Shown here in pieces: positions 8,352 to 16,586 of a DNA stretch of 64,000 nucleotides. The position numbers and the translations under genes are program-made. The stretch is from NCBI RefSeq assembly GCF_009363615.1, contig NZ_CP045384.1:164501-228500 (forward strand). The letters are read 5' to 3'. This DNA is from Ruegeria sp. THAF33 (GTDB lineage: Bacteria > Pseudomonadota > Alphaproteobacteria > Rhodobacterales > Rhodobacteraceae). The number at the start of each line of letters is the position of its first letter. Within the stretch, counting starts at the first letter, position 1. Under the pieces are notes generated by a model, which saw only the letters and a program-made list of their open reading frames with translations, did no database searches and was not told where the DNA came from.

Positions 8352-9470
8352 TTACGACTTGACGATCACGTTGGGCGAGACGACGTCGATACCAAGGGCC
8401 TTGCCGACCGCGTAGTAGGTCAGCTTGCCAGCGTGGACGTTCAGACCTTCCAGCAGATGCGGATCGTCCTGACACGCCTGTTTCCAGCCTTTGTCCGCCA
8501 GAGACAGCATGAACGGCATTGTTGCGTTGCCCAGGGCGATGGTCGAGGTGCGCGCCACCGCGCCCGGCATGTTGGCAACGCAGTAGTGCATGATGCCGTC
8601 GACGTCGTAGATCGGGTCGGCATGGGTGGTGGCTTTCGACGTCTCGAAGCACCCGCCCTGATCGATGGCAACATCGACAAGTACGGCACCGGGTTTCATA
8701 GTCGACAACTGGGCGCGCGAGACAAGTTTTGGGGCCGCAGCGCCGGGGATCAGAACGGCACCGATGACCATATCGGCATCCTGGATCAGCTCGGCCGTGG
8801 CACCCGCCGTCGAATACTGGTTCTTGAAGGTGCCGCCAAAGACGTCGTCCAGATAGCGCAGCCGCGGCAAGGAGCGATCCAGAACGGTGACATCCGCGCC
8901 CATTCCGGCAGCGATCTTCGCCGCATGAGTCCCTACGACGCCGCCGCCGATTACGACCACTTTGGCAGGGCCGACACCGGGTACGCCACCCATCAAAACG
9001 CCGCGCCCGCCATTGGCCTTTTGCAGTGTCCACGACCCGACCTGAGGGGCCAGACGACCGGCAACTTCGGACATCGGTGCCAGCAGGGGCAGGCCGCCGT
9101 TCGCATCGGTCACAGTCTCATAGGCGATTGCGGTGCAACCCGATTCCAGCAGGTCATGCGTCTGGTCCGGGTCCGGGGCCAGGTGCAGATAGGTGAACAG
9201 CAACTGCCCTTCGCGCAGCATCTTGCGTTCCACGGCCTGGGGTTCCTTGACCTTGACGATCATGTCGGCGGTAGCAAACACCTCTTCCGCAGTGTCAATG
9301 ATACGCGCGCCAGCCGCGACATAGGCGTCGTTGTCAAATCCCGCGCCGATGCCTGCGCCGGATTCGATCAGAACTTCGTGACCACGTGCAACTGCTTCCT
9401 GAGCAGCATTGGGCGTCATCCCGACGCGGAATTCCTGGGGTTTGATTTCCTTGGGGCAACCGATTTTCAT
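8352..9470 (-). CDS. ald: Alanine dehydrogenase
   Basis: Catalyses the reversible NAD-dependent oxidative deamination of L-alanine to pyruvate and ammonium. 372 residues, the family norm. The amino end MKIGCPKEIKPQEFRVGMTP is diagnostic; the pyruvate-binding lysine lies in MIVKVKEPQ, the catalytic histidine in LFTYLHLAPD, the Rossmann dinucleotide loop is VVVIGGGVVGTHAAKIA, and the catalytic aspartate is in IYDVDGIMHYCVANMPGAV. The ATG at 9470 follows GGAGAACCCC; a much longer frame to 9716 has no support. The divergent Lrp-type gene at 9606 is the probable regulator, as in many bacteria with ald-lrp/aldR pairs. Confidence 0.96.
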   Translation of the reverse strand: MKIGCPKEIKPQEFRVGMTPNAAQEAVARGHEVLIESGAGIGAGFDNDAYVAAGARIIDTAEEVFATADMIVKVKEPQAVERKMLREGQLLFTYLHLAPDPDQTHDLLESGCTAIAYETVTDANGGLPLLAPMSEVAGRLAPQVGSWTLQKANGGRGVLMGGVPGVGPAKVVVIGGGVVGTHAAKIAAGMGADVTVLDRSLPRLRYLDDVFGGTFKNQYSTAGATAELIQDADMVIGAVLIPGAAAPKLVSRAQLSTMKPGAVLVDVAIDQGGCFETSKATTHADPIYDVDGIMHYCVANMPGAVARTSTIALGNATMPFMLSLADKGWKQACQDDPHLLEGLNVHAGKLTYYAVGKALGIDVVSPNVIVKS

Positions 9471-9605
9471 GGGGTTCTCCGTACATAAACTGCTTAAATT
9501 ATGTGCATTTCGCAGTGCAATTTCTGTGAAAGAAAACGTGTCAGTGCATTTTTCTTTGGAAGAATATCGCGTAATATACAAAAACCTTGCAAAGGAATTG
9601 CATAA
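9471..9605. promoter_or_regulatory. Divergent ald / lrp control region with repeated GTGCA motif
   Basis: 135 A/T-rich bases hold both promoters. The motif GTGCA(A)TTT occurs three times in one direction at 9503-9510, 9515-9523 and 9544-9552, and the region ends with TTGCAAAGGAATTGCAT just before the lrp start. Such clustered short A/T-flanked sites are what Lrp/AsnC octamers bind, so these are candidate operators. Not proven by sequence alone. Confidence 0.5.
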
Positions 9606-10064
9606 ATGAGCTTGGATACGACTGATCGCAAGATTCTGGCGGCATTGCAAAAAAACGGTAGGATGTCGAATTCGGAATTGTCTGAACAGGTCAACTTGTC
9701 TCCGTCGGCTTGCCACCGGCGTGTTCAGCGGCTGGAGGTTGAAGGCTACATTCGCAACTACGTGGCGCTGCTGGATGCGCGGAAGATGAACGTGCCGACA
9801 ACGGTCTTTGTCGAGATCACGCTACAGGGTCAGGCCGAAGAGGTTCTGGATGCGTTTGAAAAGGCGGTGGCCCGGATACCGGATGTGCTGGAATGCCATC
9901 TGATGGCCGGTACGGCGGATTACATTCTGAAAGTTGTGGCGGAAAACACCGAAGATTTCGCCCGCATCCATCGGCAATACCTGTCGCGCCTGCCCGGGGT
10001 GGCGCAAATGCAAAGCTCGTTTGCCTTGCGTACCGTGTTCAAGACCACTGCCTTGCCCGTCTAA
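9606..10064 (+). CDS. Lrp/AsnC family regulator, probable regulator of ald
   Basis: 152-residue transcription factor of the feast/famine class. A winged helix-turn-helix covers residues 1-60 (LDTTDRKILAALQKNGRMSN, then LSPSACHRRVQRLEVEGYI); the RAM domain (residues ~70-150), which binds amino acids and forms dimers and octamers, follows with VLECHLMAGTADYILKVV. The ATG at 9606 follows AAAGGAATTGCATAA. Divergence from ald and the repeated motif between them point to alanine-responsive control of ald, the role of AldR-like proteins; the effector is inferred. Confidence 0.92.
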   Translation: MSLDTTDRKILAALQKNGRMSNSELSEQVNLSPSACHRRVQRLEVEGYIRNYVALLDARKMNVPTTVFVEITLQGQAEEVLDAFEKAVARIPDVLECHLMAGTADYILKVVAENTEDFARIHRQYLSRLPGVAQMQSSFALRTVFKTTALPV

Positions 10065-10067
10065 ATG

Positions 10068-10907
10068 TCATAAAGGTCCGGGATAGGTGAACAGAAAAAG
10101 ATGGGTCAGGTTGAACCCGAAATGCATCATCACAGGCACCCACAGGCGTCTGGTTGCATAGTATCCCAATCCGCAGGCCAGCCCGAGAATGGAAGCAAAA
10201 ACCACCAGCGCCGGCCCCCCGGAGAAATGGGCCAGCCCGAACAGCAGGCTGGCAGCGATCACGCTGCAAGTGGCCCCAAAACGCGACGAGATGGCCGATT
10301 GCAGATAGCCACGAAAGAAGGCTTCTTCCGTCAGGCAGGTCAGAAACAGGTTGGACAGGGCAAATACCAGCCACCAGGGCGGGACCGTAAATTCCGGCTG
10401 TACCGCGCCGAAGGAAAGCCCCAACAGAAACAACCCCGGCAGGAGCAGCAACCCTGCCAGCAAAGCCGTGCGTTTGATCTGCGTTTTGCCGCGCAGCATC
10501 CCGGGCCAGGCCAGAAGAACGGCAAAGAAGACCATCGGTTTGTCCAGGTTCAGATGCAGGGTGAAACTGGCACTTCCCGCGCCTGCCTGTACCTGATCCA
10601 GAATTTTCACATTTTCGAATCCCGGCAGCAGATGTGCACCCATCACCAGACACCACAGGATCAACAACAAGTGTCCGGCGACAGCAGGCCATCCTTTCAG
10701 ATGGGGCAGCAACAAAGCTCCGACCAGACCAAAAACCGCCGCAGCGATCGCCATGGGTGACATCAATCCTGTCGCCGAGGCAATGCTGATGAACAAAACC
10801 AGCAGCGACAAGCCGATGCCTGTCCGCCGGGTCAGCACCATCAATTGCGCTGATATAAGAACAAGCCAGGGCCAGATCGCGGGCATCACGGAAAGAAGGA
10901 ATGTCAC
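10068..10907 (-). CDS. CPBP family intramembrane metalloprotease
   Basis: About 279 residues, mostly transmembrane, with the CPBP (Abi/Rce1-like) signature: EEAFFRGYLQ with the two glutamates at residues 194-195 and Arg199, a HFSGGP segment, and MHFGFNLTHLF near the end carrying metal-ligand histidine and asparagine. Members cleave membrane-bound substrates or act in bacteriocin self-protection, but most bacterial ones have no known substrate. The start is uncertain: a GTG at 10907 follows AGGCGAGG and is preferred; the frame stays open to 10997. It converges with lrp, with only three bases between stops. Confidence 0.8.
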   Translation of the reverse strand: MTFLLSVMPAIWPWLVLISAQLMVLTRRTGIGLSLLVLFISIASATGLMSPMAIAAAVFGLVGALLLPHLKGWPAVAGHLLLILWCLVMGAHLLPGFENVKILDQVQAGAGSASFTLHLNLDKPMVFFAVLLAWPGMLRGKTQIKRTALLAGLLLLPGLFLLGLSFGAVQPEFTVPPWWLVFALSNLFLTCLTEEAFFRGYLQSAISSRFGATCSVIAASLLFGLAHFSGGPALVVFASILGLACGLGYYATRRLWVPVMMHFGFNLTHLFLFTYPGPL

Positions 10908-11187
10908 AATCGCCTCGCCTTTGTCATGCGCACCGTGATGCCGCACCAAAACGAGGCAATGCAAGCATCCGTGGCCAAGCGCCGTGCATTGCGTCAATTC
11001 AGACGCTTGTATCCCCCGGGCCAGATGTACAAATTCAACGGAAAGACCGTATACCCGCGCTGGACCTGATTTGCAGGCACGACAACAGCCGCAGGACTCG
11101 TGACCCTAGCGTCAATTTATCTGGTGGCATCAGGTTGTTACACGGGCCCGATATGGTCGGAACCCGAAGACCGAGAAGGAGCTGACC

Positions 11188-12105
11188 TTGGACAACGAAA
11201 ACACTGGCGCCCCCAAAGACTGGCTGGAAGCCGAGCTGGAGGACACGCTGGACGAAGATTTCGAGATAGAATTCAGTGAACCGATGCTGTCGATGGAAGT
11301 CCGGAAAATCTATCGGGAACAGCATCCGGACATGTTGGATCGCAAGGTTTACTTCCGCAATCTGCTGCGCCTGCAAGCCGAACTGATCAAGGTTCAGGAC
11401 TGGGTACAGCATACCGGGGCCAAGGTCTGTATCCTGTTTGAAGGCCGTGACAGTGCCGGTAAAGGGGGCGTGATAAAGCGGATCACCCAGCGTCTGAACC
11501 CGCGTGTCGCGCGCGTGGTGGCATTGCCGGCACCCAGCCGCCGAGAGCAAAGCCAGTGGTATTTCCAGCGTTACGTACCGCATCTGCCGGCGGCGGGCGA
11601 AATCGTTCTGTTCGACCGCTCCTGGTACAACCGGGCCGGCGTCGAGCGGGTGATGGGTTTTGCGTCCGAGGACCAGGTTGAACAATTCTTTCAGGACGTT
11701 CCTGAGTTCGAGCGGATGCTGGTGCGGTCAGGGATCATTCTGCTGAAATACTGGTTCTCGATCACGGACGAGGAACAGCAGTTGCGATTCCTCATGCGTA
11801 TTCACGATCCGATGAAGCAATGGAAGCTGTCACCGATGGATCTTGAATCCCGCATCCGCTGGGAATCCTACACAAAGGCCAAAGAGGATATGCTTTTCCG
11901 AACGAATATCCCCGAGGCCCCGTGGTACATCGTCGAAGGCAATGACAAAAAACGCGAAAGGCTAAACTGTATCGAGCATCTTTTGACAAAAATCCCATAC
12001 GAGGACGTGCCTCAGGAAAAGGTCAATCTGCCCGACCGCAAGTACAACCCGGAATATGAACGCCGCGTTTTGCCGGATGAGCTTTACGTACCAAAGATCT
12101 ACTGA
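11188..12105 (+). CDS. ppk2: Polyphosphate kinase 2
   Basis: Transfers phosphate between polyphosphate and nucleotides, typically regenerating GTP or ATP from NDPs. 305 residues of the single-domain class. Walker A is EGRDSAGKGG at residues 85-94, the Walker B/lid region LFDRSWYNRAGVERVMGF begins at residue 141, and PAPSRREQSQWYFQRYVPHLP between them is characteristic. The TTG start at 11188 is chosen because AAGGAG lies six bases upstream; no in-frame ATG near by has a ribosome site. Substrate preference (ADP or GDP) cannot be read from these motifs. Ruegeria species carry several PPK2 genes. Confidence 0.94.
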   Translation: MDNENTGAPKDWLEAELEDTLDEDFEIEFSEPMLSMEVRKIYREQHPDMLDRKVYFRNLLRLQAELIKVQDWVQHTGAKVCILFEGRDSAGKGGVIKRITQRLNPRVARVVALPAPSRREQSQWYFQRYVPHLPAAGEIVLFDRSWYNRAGVERVMGFASEDQVEQFFQDVPEFERMLVRSGIILLKYWFSITDEEQQLRFLMRIHDPMKQWKLSPMDLESRIRWESYTKAKEDMLFRTNIPEAPWYIVEGNDKKRERLNCIEHLLTKIPYEDVPQEKVNLPDRKYNPEYERRVLPDELYVPKIY

Positions 12106-12132
12106 AGCAAAATCAGGCTCTGAGCCGGAATA

Positions 12133-12159
12133 TGCGAGGCCGACACGACCGGCCTCGCA
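12133..12159. terminator. Bidirectional terminator hairpin between ppk2 and the CAP gene
   Basis: A perfect ten-base-pair stem TGCGAGGCCG (12133-12142) / CGGCCTCGCA (12150-12159) with a seven-base loop lies between two converging genes. T runs are poor on both sides, so it is inferred as a terminator from stem and position. Confidence 0.55.
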
Positions 12160-12172
12160 CGGGGTCAACTGA

Positions 12173-13150
12173 TCAGGCTGCATCCATCATGCAGTCAAAG
12201 TGAAAGTAGTTGACCATTGTGATGTCACAGTCATCGACGTCGGCTGTTTCGGTGCCCGCAGGCTCGGATTCCGTTTCCGGCGTGACGTCGACGGTCGGCA
12301 TCATGTCGATATCATCGGTGTTTGCCACGTCCGTGTCGCCGTTCATATCGTCACCCCAGTTGAACTCGTCAAACTGCGCTTGCAGGTTTTCGAGGAAACT
12401 GGCGATTTCATCCAGGAAGGCCTGAACGTCAAAGCAGAACGTCTCGGCCTCACCTCCGTCAACCACGTCCACGTCCGGCGTTTCGAGTTCCGGCTCTTCG
12501 GTCTCGGTGACGTCGGTGTCGGGTGTTTCGGGCTCCGGTTCCTCGGTCTCGGTGACGTCGGTATCGGGCGTTTCGGGTTCCGGCTCTTCGGTTTCGGTGA
12601 CGTCGGTGTCGGGTGTTTCAGGTTCCGGGTCTTCCGGAACGGCAACTTCGTCCGGTGTGGTTGGCGGAACGGGCGGTGTGTTCGTATTGCCGTTGTCCAG
12701 CATGACTGCCGCGTCGGTTGCGGCAAAGTTCTGGGTGACCATCACCGCATCAAAACCCTGCATATCGCCGGTTTCGATACCGATTCCGATATATTTGAAA
12801 TCCGGGTTCAGAATATTGGCGCGGTGGCCCGGGCTGTTCATCAGGTTCTGGTGCAACTGAGCCACGTCATCGCTGATGCCGGGCTGTCCGCGTTCGGACT
12901 GCCATGCGATGTTTTCGCCGGTCCGCCAGTTGCCCTCAAGATCGAACCCGGCGTTTTGCATCCGCTGAGTCGCACTGGAACCGCCCGAGCCGGTGTGGCT
13001 GAACGTGTCTGTGTCCAGCATCCAGGTGCTGTGATCTTCGGATGAATCGTTCAGCTGTGTCTCAAGCTGAAGCGGGTTGAGCCCGCGGGATGTGCGTTCC
13101 TGGTTTATCAGCTCCAGCATCTCGCGTTCGAATGTACTTGCAGTCGACAT
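12173..13150 (-). CDS. CAP (SCP/PR-1) domain protein with acidic tandem repeats
   Basis: 325 residues. A CAP domain fills residues ~6-145, with the expected HSTWMLDTDTFSHTG, GENIAW, LMNSPGHRANILNP and AVMVTQNF motifs holding the usual His/Glu cavity. After a proline-rich linker come three exact-length copies of a 15-residue acidic repeat (EPETPDTDVTETEEP) and a fourth partial one, then an acidic, Asp/Asn-rich tail ending in YFHFDCMMDAA. There is no amino-terminal signal peptide, so if exported it would need another route such as type I secretion, but no RTX nonapeptides are seen. The ATG at 13150 follows GGAGGCAAAA. Role unknown; CAP proteins in bacteria are often extracellular. Confidence 0.85.
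   Translation of the reverse strand: MSTASTFEREMLELINQERTSRGLNPLQLETQLNDSSEDHSTWMLDTDTFSHTGSGGSSATQRMQNAGFDLEGNWRTGENIAWQSERGQPGISDDVAQLHQNLMNSPGHRANILNPDFKYIGIGIETGDMQGFDAVMVTQNFAATDAAVMLDNGNTNTPPVPPTTPDEVAVPEDPEPETPDTDVTETEEPEPETPDTDVTETEEPEPETPDTDVTETEEPELETPDVDVVDGGEAETFCFDVQAFLDEIASFLENLQAQFDEFNWGDDMNGDTDVANTDDIDMMPTVDVTPETESEPAGTETADVDDCDITMVNYFHFDCMMDAA
12485..12619. repeat. Three tandem 45-base repeats inside the CAP gene
   Basis: Units at 12485-12529, 12530-12574 and 12575-12619 differ at a few positions only; a degenerate fourth copy starts at 12620. Each encodes one 15-residue Glu/Pro/Thr/Asp unit. In-frame period means copy number can change without breaking the gene. Confidence 0.9.
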
Positions 13151-13380
13151 TTTTGCCTCCGTTTGTGTTTGTGCCCTTCCGGACGGGCTCACTTAGAGGT
13201 CGGGATATCGGCGGTGGTAGGGGGTGGTTCACCTCAGGCGAGTTTTGGCAACGCGATGCTACCGATGCGGGATTCGCTGCTCTGCAAAATGCCGGGCAAA
13301 ATGTTGCTGGCGAGGAAATGGCGGCTTGTCGCACAGCCGGTACCACGAGTCGGCGGATTGAAACCGATCGCCGAAACGAC

Positions 13381-13406
13381 AAACCCCCGGGCGATGCCTC
13401 GGGGGT
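13381..13406 (-). terminator. Terminator of rpsU
   Basis: On the minus strand ACCCCCGAG and a facing CCCGGGGGT arm close over a short CATC-type loop and run into TTTGTCG, 42 bases after the rpsU stop. Confidence 0.7.
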
Positions 13407-13447
13407 CGTCAAATAGTGTCATCCAAAGCTGGACGAGACCAAAGGTC

Positions 13448-13654
13448 TTAGAGCAAACCTTCGCGCTGTGCTTTCTTACGTGCCAGTTTACGGGCACGAC
13501 GGATCGCTTCAGCCTTCTCGCGCGCTTTTTTCTCGGACGGTTTCTCGAAATGTTGCTTAAGCTTCATTTCACGGAACACGCCTTCGCGCTGCAGCTTTTT
13601 CTTCAGGGCACGAAGCGCCTGATCGACGTTGTTGTCGCGAACACTAACCTGCAT
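13448..13654 (-). CDS. rpsU: 30S ribosomal protein S21
   Basis: 68-residue small-subunit ribosomal protein near the mRNA exit/anti-Shine-Dalgarno region. Amino end [20 protein letters not shown] and the strongly basic tail ([20 protein letters not shown]) are diagnostic. A good ribosome site, AAGGTGGTGACAACC, precedes the ATG. Monocistronic by appearance: divergent from COQ9 and closed by its own terminator. Confidence 0.97.
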   Translation of the reverse strand: MQVSVRDNNVDQALRALKKKLQREGVFREMKLKQHFEKPSEKKAREKAEAIRRARKLARKKAQREGLL

Positions 13655-13765
13655 GTGGTTGTCACCACCTTTCTAGATAGAGTTGCAAGGAAATTGCAGG
13701 AGTTGGCCGTATAGCAAAGCCGCTCTAACTTGTCTAGTACTGGGCCCGACAACCGGAGAACCGCC

Positions 13766-14458
13766 ATGACGACCACATATGAAGATGCAAAACAGCAGCT
13801 TTTGGATGCGATGCTGATCCATGTTCCCTTCGACGGGTGGTCGGAATCCAGTTTCCGCGCCTCCATTTCCGACTGTGGTCTGGATGACGGTCTGGCACGC
13901 GCGATTTGTCCGCGCGGCGCGGTGGATCTGGCGCTGGCCTACCACGCGCGCGGGGATCAGGCGATGCTGGACCGCATCAGGTCCGAGGACCTGAGCGAAC
14001 TGAAATTCCGCGACAGGATTGCCGCTGCGGTTCGGTTCCGGTTGCAGGCCGTCGAGGACAAAGAACTGGTGCGCCGGGGCATGACGCTGTTTTCTTTGCC
14101 AACCCATGCGGCCGACGGTGCCAAGGCGGTTTGGCAGACCTGCGATCTGATCTGGGATGCGCTGGGCGACAGCTCGGATGATGTGAACTGGTACACGAAG
14201 CGGGCCACTTTGTCGGGTGTCTATTCCTCGACCCTGCTGTTCTGGCTGGGTGATGACAGCCCGGATCATCAGAACACGTGGGAATTTCTGGATCGCCGGA
14301 TCGCGAATGTCATGGAGTTTGAAAAGCTCAAGGCGCAGATGCGCGACAACCCGGTGCTGAAACCGTTTCTGGCGGTTCCGAACTGGCTGGCAGGTCAGGT
14401 GAAGGCCCCGGTCAAAATGCGGGCCGATCTTCCGGGAATGCTGAACCCCCGAAAGTAG
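13766..14458 (+). CDS. COQ9 family protein, ubiquinone biosynthesis
   Basis: 230-residue homologue of COQ9, a TetR-like fold that binds lipids and supports COQ7-type hydroxylation in ubiquinone synthesis; the family in bacteria is restricted mainly to Alphaproteobacteria. Recognised from LLDAMLIHVPFDGWSESSFR, VDLALAYHARGD, and the terminal tryptophan-rich TKRATLSGVYSSTLLFWLGD followed by the FLDRRIANVMEFEK helix. The ATG at 13766 follows CGGAGAACCGCC; twelve more in-frame codons upstream lack a site. Divergent from rpsU. It acts presumably at the inner face of the cytoplasmic membrane. Confidence 0.88.
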   Translation: MTTTYEDAKQQLLDAMLIHVPFDGWSESSFRASISDCGLDDGLARAICPRGAVDLALAYHARGDQAMLDRIRSEDLSELKFRDRIAAAVRFRLQAVEDKELVRRGMTLFSLPTHAADGAKAVWQTCDLIWDALGDSSDDVNWYTKRATLSGVYSSTLLFWLGDDSPDHQNTWEFLDRRIANVMEFEKLKAQMRDNPVLKPFLAVPNWLAGQVKAPVKMRADLPGMLNPRK

Positions 14459-14519
14459 CGCGTCTTGATGCTGGGCCTTGGCCCTGATGCCTGCTAGGCA
14501 TTGGGCAAAGGAGGTGCCT

Positions 14520-15506
14520 ATGACCCAGATGATGCGCGCTGTTGAGATCACCGAACCGGGTGGTCCCGATGTTTTGCAACTGACCGAGCGTCCGATTCCC
14601 GAACCGGGTGCGGGGCAGGTCGTTCTGAAAGTGGCCTATGCCGGGGTGAACCGCCCGGATGCGTTGCAGCGCGCGGGCGCTTACGATCCGCCGCCCGGTG
14701 CCAGCGACCTGCCGGGGCTTGAGGCTTCGGGCGAAGTGGTCTCGGTCGGGGCCGGGGTCGAAGGACTGTCCGTCGGGGATCAGGTCTGCGCGTTGCTGCC
14801 GGGCGGCGGCTATGCCGAATATGTCGCCACCCCTGCGGCCCATTGCCTGCCGGTTCCTGCCGGCATGGGAATGAAAGAGGCGGCCTGCCTGCCCGAGACC
14901 TTTTTCACCGTCTGGTCCAACGTGTTTACGCGGGGCGGGCTGAAGGCCGGTGAACGATTTCTGGTCCATGGCGGCTCGAGCGGGATTGGCACGACGGCCA
15001 TCCAGTTGGCCAATGCCTTTGGCGCCCGCGTTTTTGCCACCGCAGGGTCGGATGAAAAATGTCAGGCTTGCGTCAAGCTGGGTGCGGAAAGGGCGATCAA
15101 CTACCGCGATGAGGATTTTGTGGCCGTCATGCGGGCCGAAGGCGGGGCAAACCTGATCCTCGACATGGTCGGAGGCGACTATATCCCGCGCAACGTCAAA
15201 GCTTTGGCCGAGGATGGGCGGCTGGTCCAGATCGCCTTCCTGCAAGGCCCGGTGGTCGAGCTGAACTTTGCCCTCATGATGGTCAAGCGCCTGACCCTGA
15301 CCGGCAGCACCCTGCGCCCGCAAAGCGATCTGGCCAAGGCCCGGATTGCGCAGGACCTGCGCGAAGCTGTCTGGCCTCTGCTTGAGGCAGGCAAGGTTGC
15401 GCCTGTCATGGACAGCGAATTTGATCTGGCCGAGGCTGCGGCCGCCCATGCACGCATGGAAAGCTCGGGCCATATTGGCAAGATCGTCCTGCACGTCGCG
15501 GGCTGA
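14520..15506 (+). CDS. NAD(P)H:quinone oxidoreductase, PIG3/zeta-crystallin type
   Basis: 328-residue zinc-free medium-chain dehydrogenase/reductase. The amino domain has RAVEITEPGGPDVLQLTERP and YAGVNRPDALQRAGAYDPPP; the Rossmann part has VHGGSSGIGTTAIQLANAFG; no catalytic or structural zinc cysteines are present, which places it with quinone reductases. The ATG at 14520 is preceded by a very strong AAAGGAGG. It follows COQ9 by 61 bases on the same strand and may be cotranscribed with it, which fits a quinone-related role. Confidence 0.9.
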   Translation: MTQMMRAVEITEPGGPDVLQLTERPIPEPGAGQVVLKVAYAGVNRPDALQRAGAYDPPPGASDLPGLEASGEVVSVGAGVEGLSVGDQVCALLPGGGYAEYVATPAAHCLPVPAGMGMKEAACLPETFFTVWSNVFTRGGLKAGERFLVHGGSSGIGTTAIQLANAFGARVFATAGSDEKCQACVKLGAERAINYRDEDFVAVMRAEGGANLILDMVGGDYIPRNVKALAEDGRLVQIAFLQGPVVELNFALMMVKRLTLTGSTLRPQSDLAKARIAQDLREAVWPLLEAGKVAPVMDSEFDLAEAAAAHARMESSGHIGKIVLHVAG

Positions 15507-15511
15507 ACTCT

Positions 15512-15537
15512 GCGCGCGCGGGGCAGACCCGCGCGTT
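15512..15537. terminator. Hairpin between converging genes
   Basis: CGCGCGGG (15515-15522) pairs with CCCGCGCG (15528-15535) around a five-base loop, filling the 30 bases between the oxidoreductase stop and the DUF2189 stop. Bidirectional terminator by position; T runs are poor. Confidence 0.55.
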
Positions 15538-16400
15538 CACGCAACCGCGCGGCGGTACAGGTGCCATGTGGCATGGCCCAGAACCGGCATCACTATGATC
15601 AGGCCCAACAGCATCGGCACGGCACCCAGAAACAGAAGGGCCGCCACGATGAAACCCCAGGTCAAGATGACGCCGGGGTTGTGACGCAACACTCGAAACG
15701 ACGTCACGACCGCCACCGGCAATCCGACTTGCCGGTCCAGAAGCAACGGAAAGCTGACGACGCTGATCGCCAGAGCGCAAAGAGCGAACACGAACCCAAC
15801 GGCGAGTCCGACAACCATCATGGTCCAGCCGGCAACCGTAGTGACGGCCTGCTTGGCAAAAGTGCCAAGTGACGCGGGGGCTTCTGGCCCCATTGTATGC
15901 GTGTAAATGCTCTGCGCCACCATCAGCCAGATCAGCAGAAGCATCACCAGATAAAAACCCAAAACCAGAATTGCGCCGAAAGCCGGAGAGCGGAATACAC
16001 CGAACGCATCCAACCAATGCACCGTGCTGCCTTGTTCTCGTTTGCGGCTGATCTCATACAGCCCCACAGCTGCGACTGGACCGATCAAGGCAAAACCGGC
16101 GACCAGAGGCGCCAGAAGTGGCACCATGTTGACGTTCAGGGCAAAGCCGAACATCAAAAGCCCCGCGATCGGGTAGATCAGCACAATGAATATGGCATCC
16201 GCCCGTGTTTCGACAAAGTCGTGATACCCCGCCTTCAGGCAGGCGCGCAGATCTTGCATCGTCAATGTCTGCACCATCGGCAAATGCGTGGTATCCGCGC
16301 TTCCGAGTTTTGAAACGCTGTCCGAGACATGATCACTGGCCGCCCCCAGATTCTGGGCTGCCCAACTGATCGGATTTCCGATTGTTTTAGCCATTTTCAT
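15537..16400 (-). CDS. DUF2189 integral membrane protein
   Basis: 287 residues. After a polar amino part containing QTLTMQDLRACLKAGYHDF, about six hydrophobic helices follow (for example IFIVLIYPIAGLLMFGFALN, VNMVPLLAPLVAGFALIGPV, FGAILVLGFYLVMLLLIWLM). The layout and the opening ...DLRACLKAGYHDF...P match DUF2189, an uncharacterised membrane family common in Alphaproteobacteria, often near cytochrome oxidase genes. AAAGGGG sits three bases from the ATG at 16400 but about six from an in-frame ATG at 16394, so the true start may be two codons in. Divergent from the next quinone reductase. Confidence 0.8.
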   Translation of the reverse strand: MKMAKTIGNPISWAAQNLGAASDHVSDSVSKLGSADTTHLPMVQTLTMQDLRACLKAGYHDFVETRADAIFIVLIYPIAGLLMFGFALNVNMVPLLAPLVAGFALIGPVAAVGLYEISRKREQGSTVHWLDAFGVFRSPAFGAILVLGFYLVMLLLIWLMVAQSIYTHTMGPEAPASLGTFAKQAVTTVAGWTMMVVGLAVGFVFALCALAISVVSFPLLLDRQVGLPVAVVTSFRVLRHNPGVILTWGFIVAALLFLGAVPMLLGLIIVMPVLGHATWHLYRRAVA

Positions 16401-16586
16401 CCCCTTTCCTGGCGAGATTTGCGCCGCGGAATGGATCCGGCATTAAGTTGTCCGTGGCCGGACCAGCCGACAACGCCTGATCGCAGTATAGCACAGTTTG
16501 GCGGAATCCTGATCAACACTCTGATATCTGACGATTGCTCCGCATCGCAGTCATGTTAGCTTGATGTCAGGCAAGAGGAGGTCAGG

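Noticed and set aside
12485..12619. Tandem 45-base repeats considered as a CRISPR array
   Set aside because: There are no spacers: the units are contiguous, lie inside a coding frame and encode an exact 15-residue repeat. No cas genes are present.
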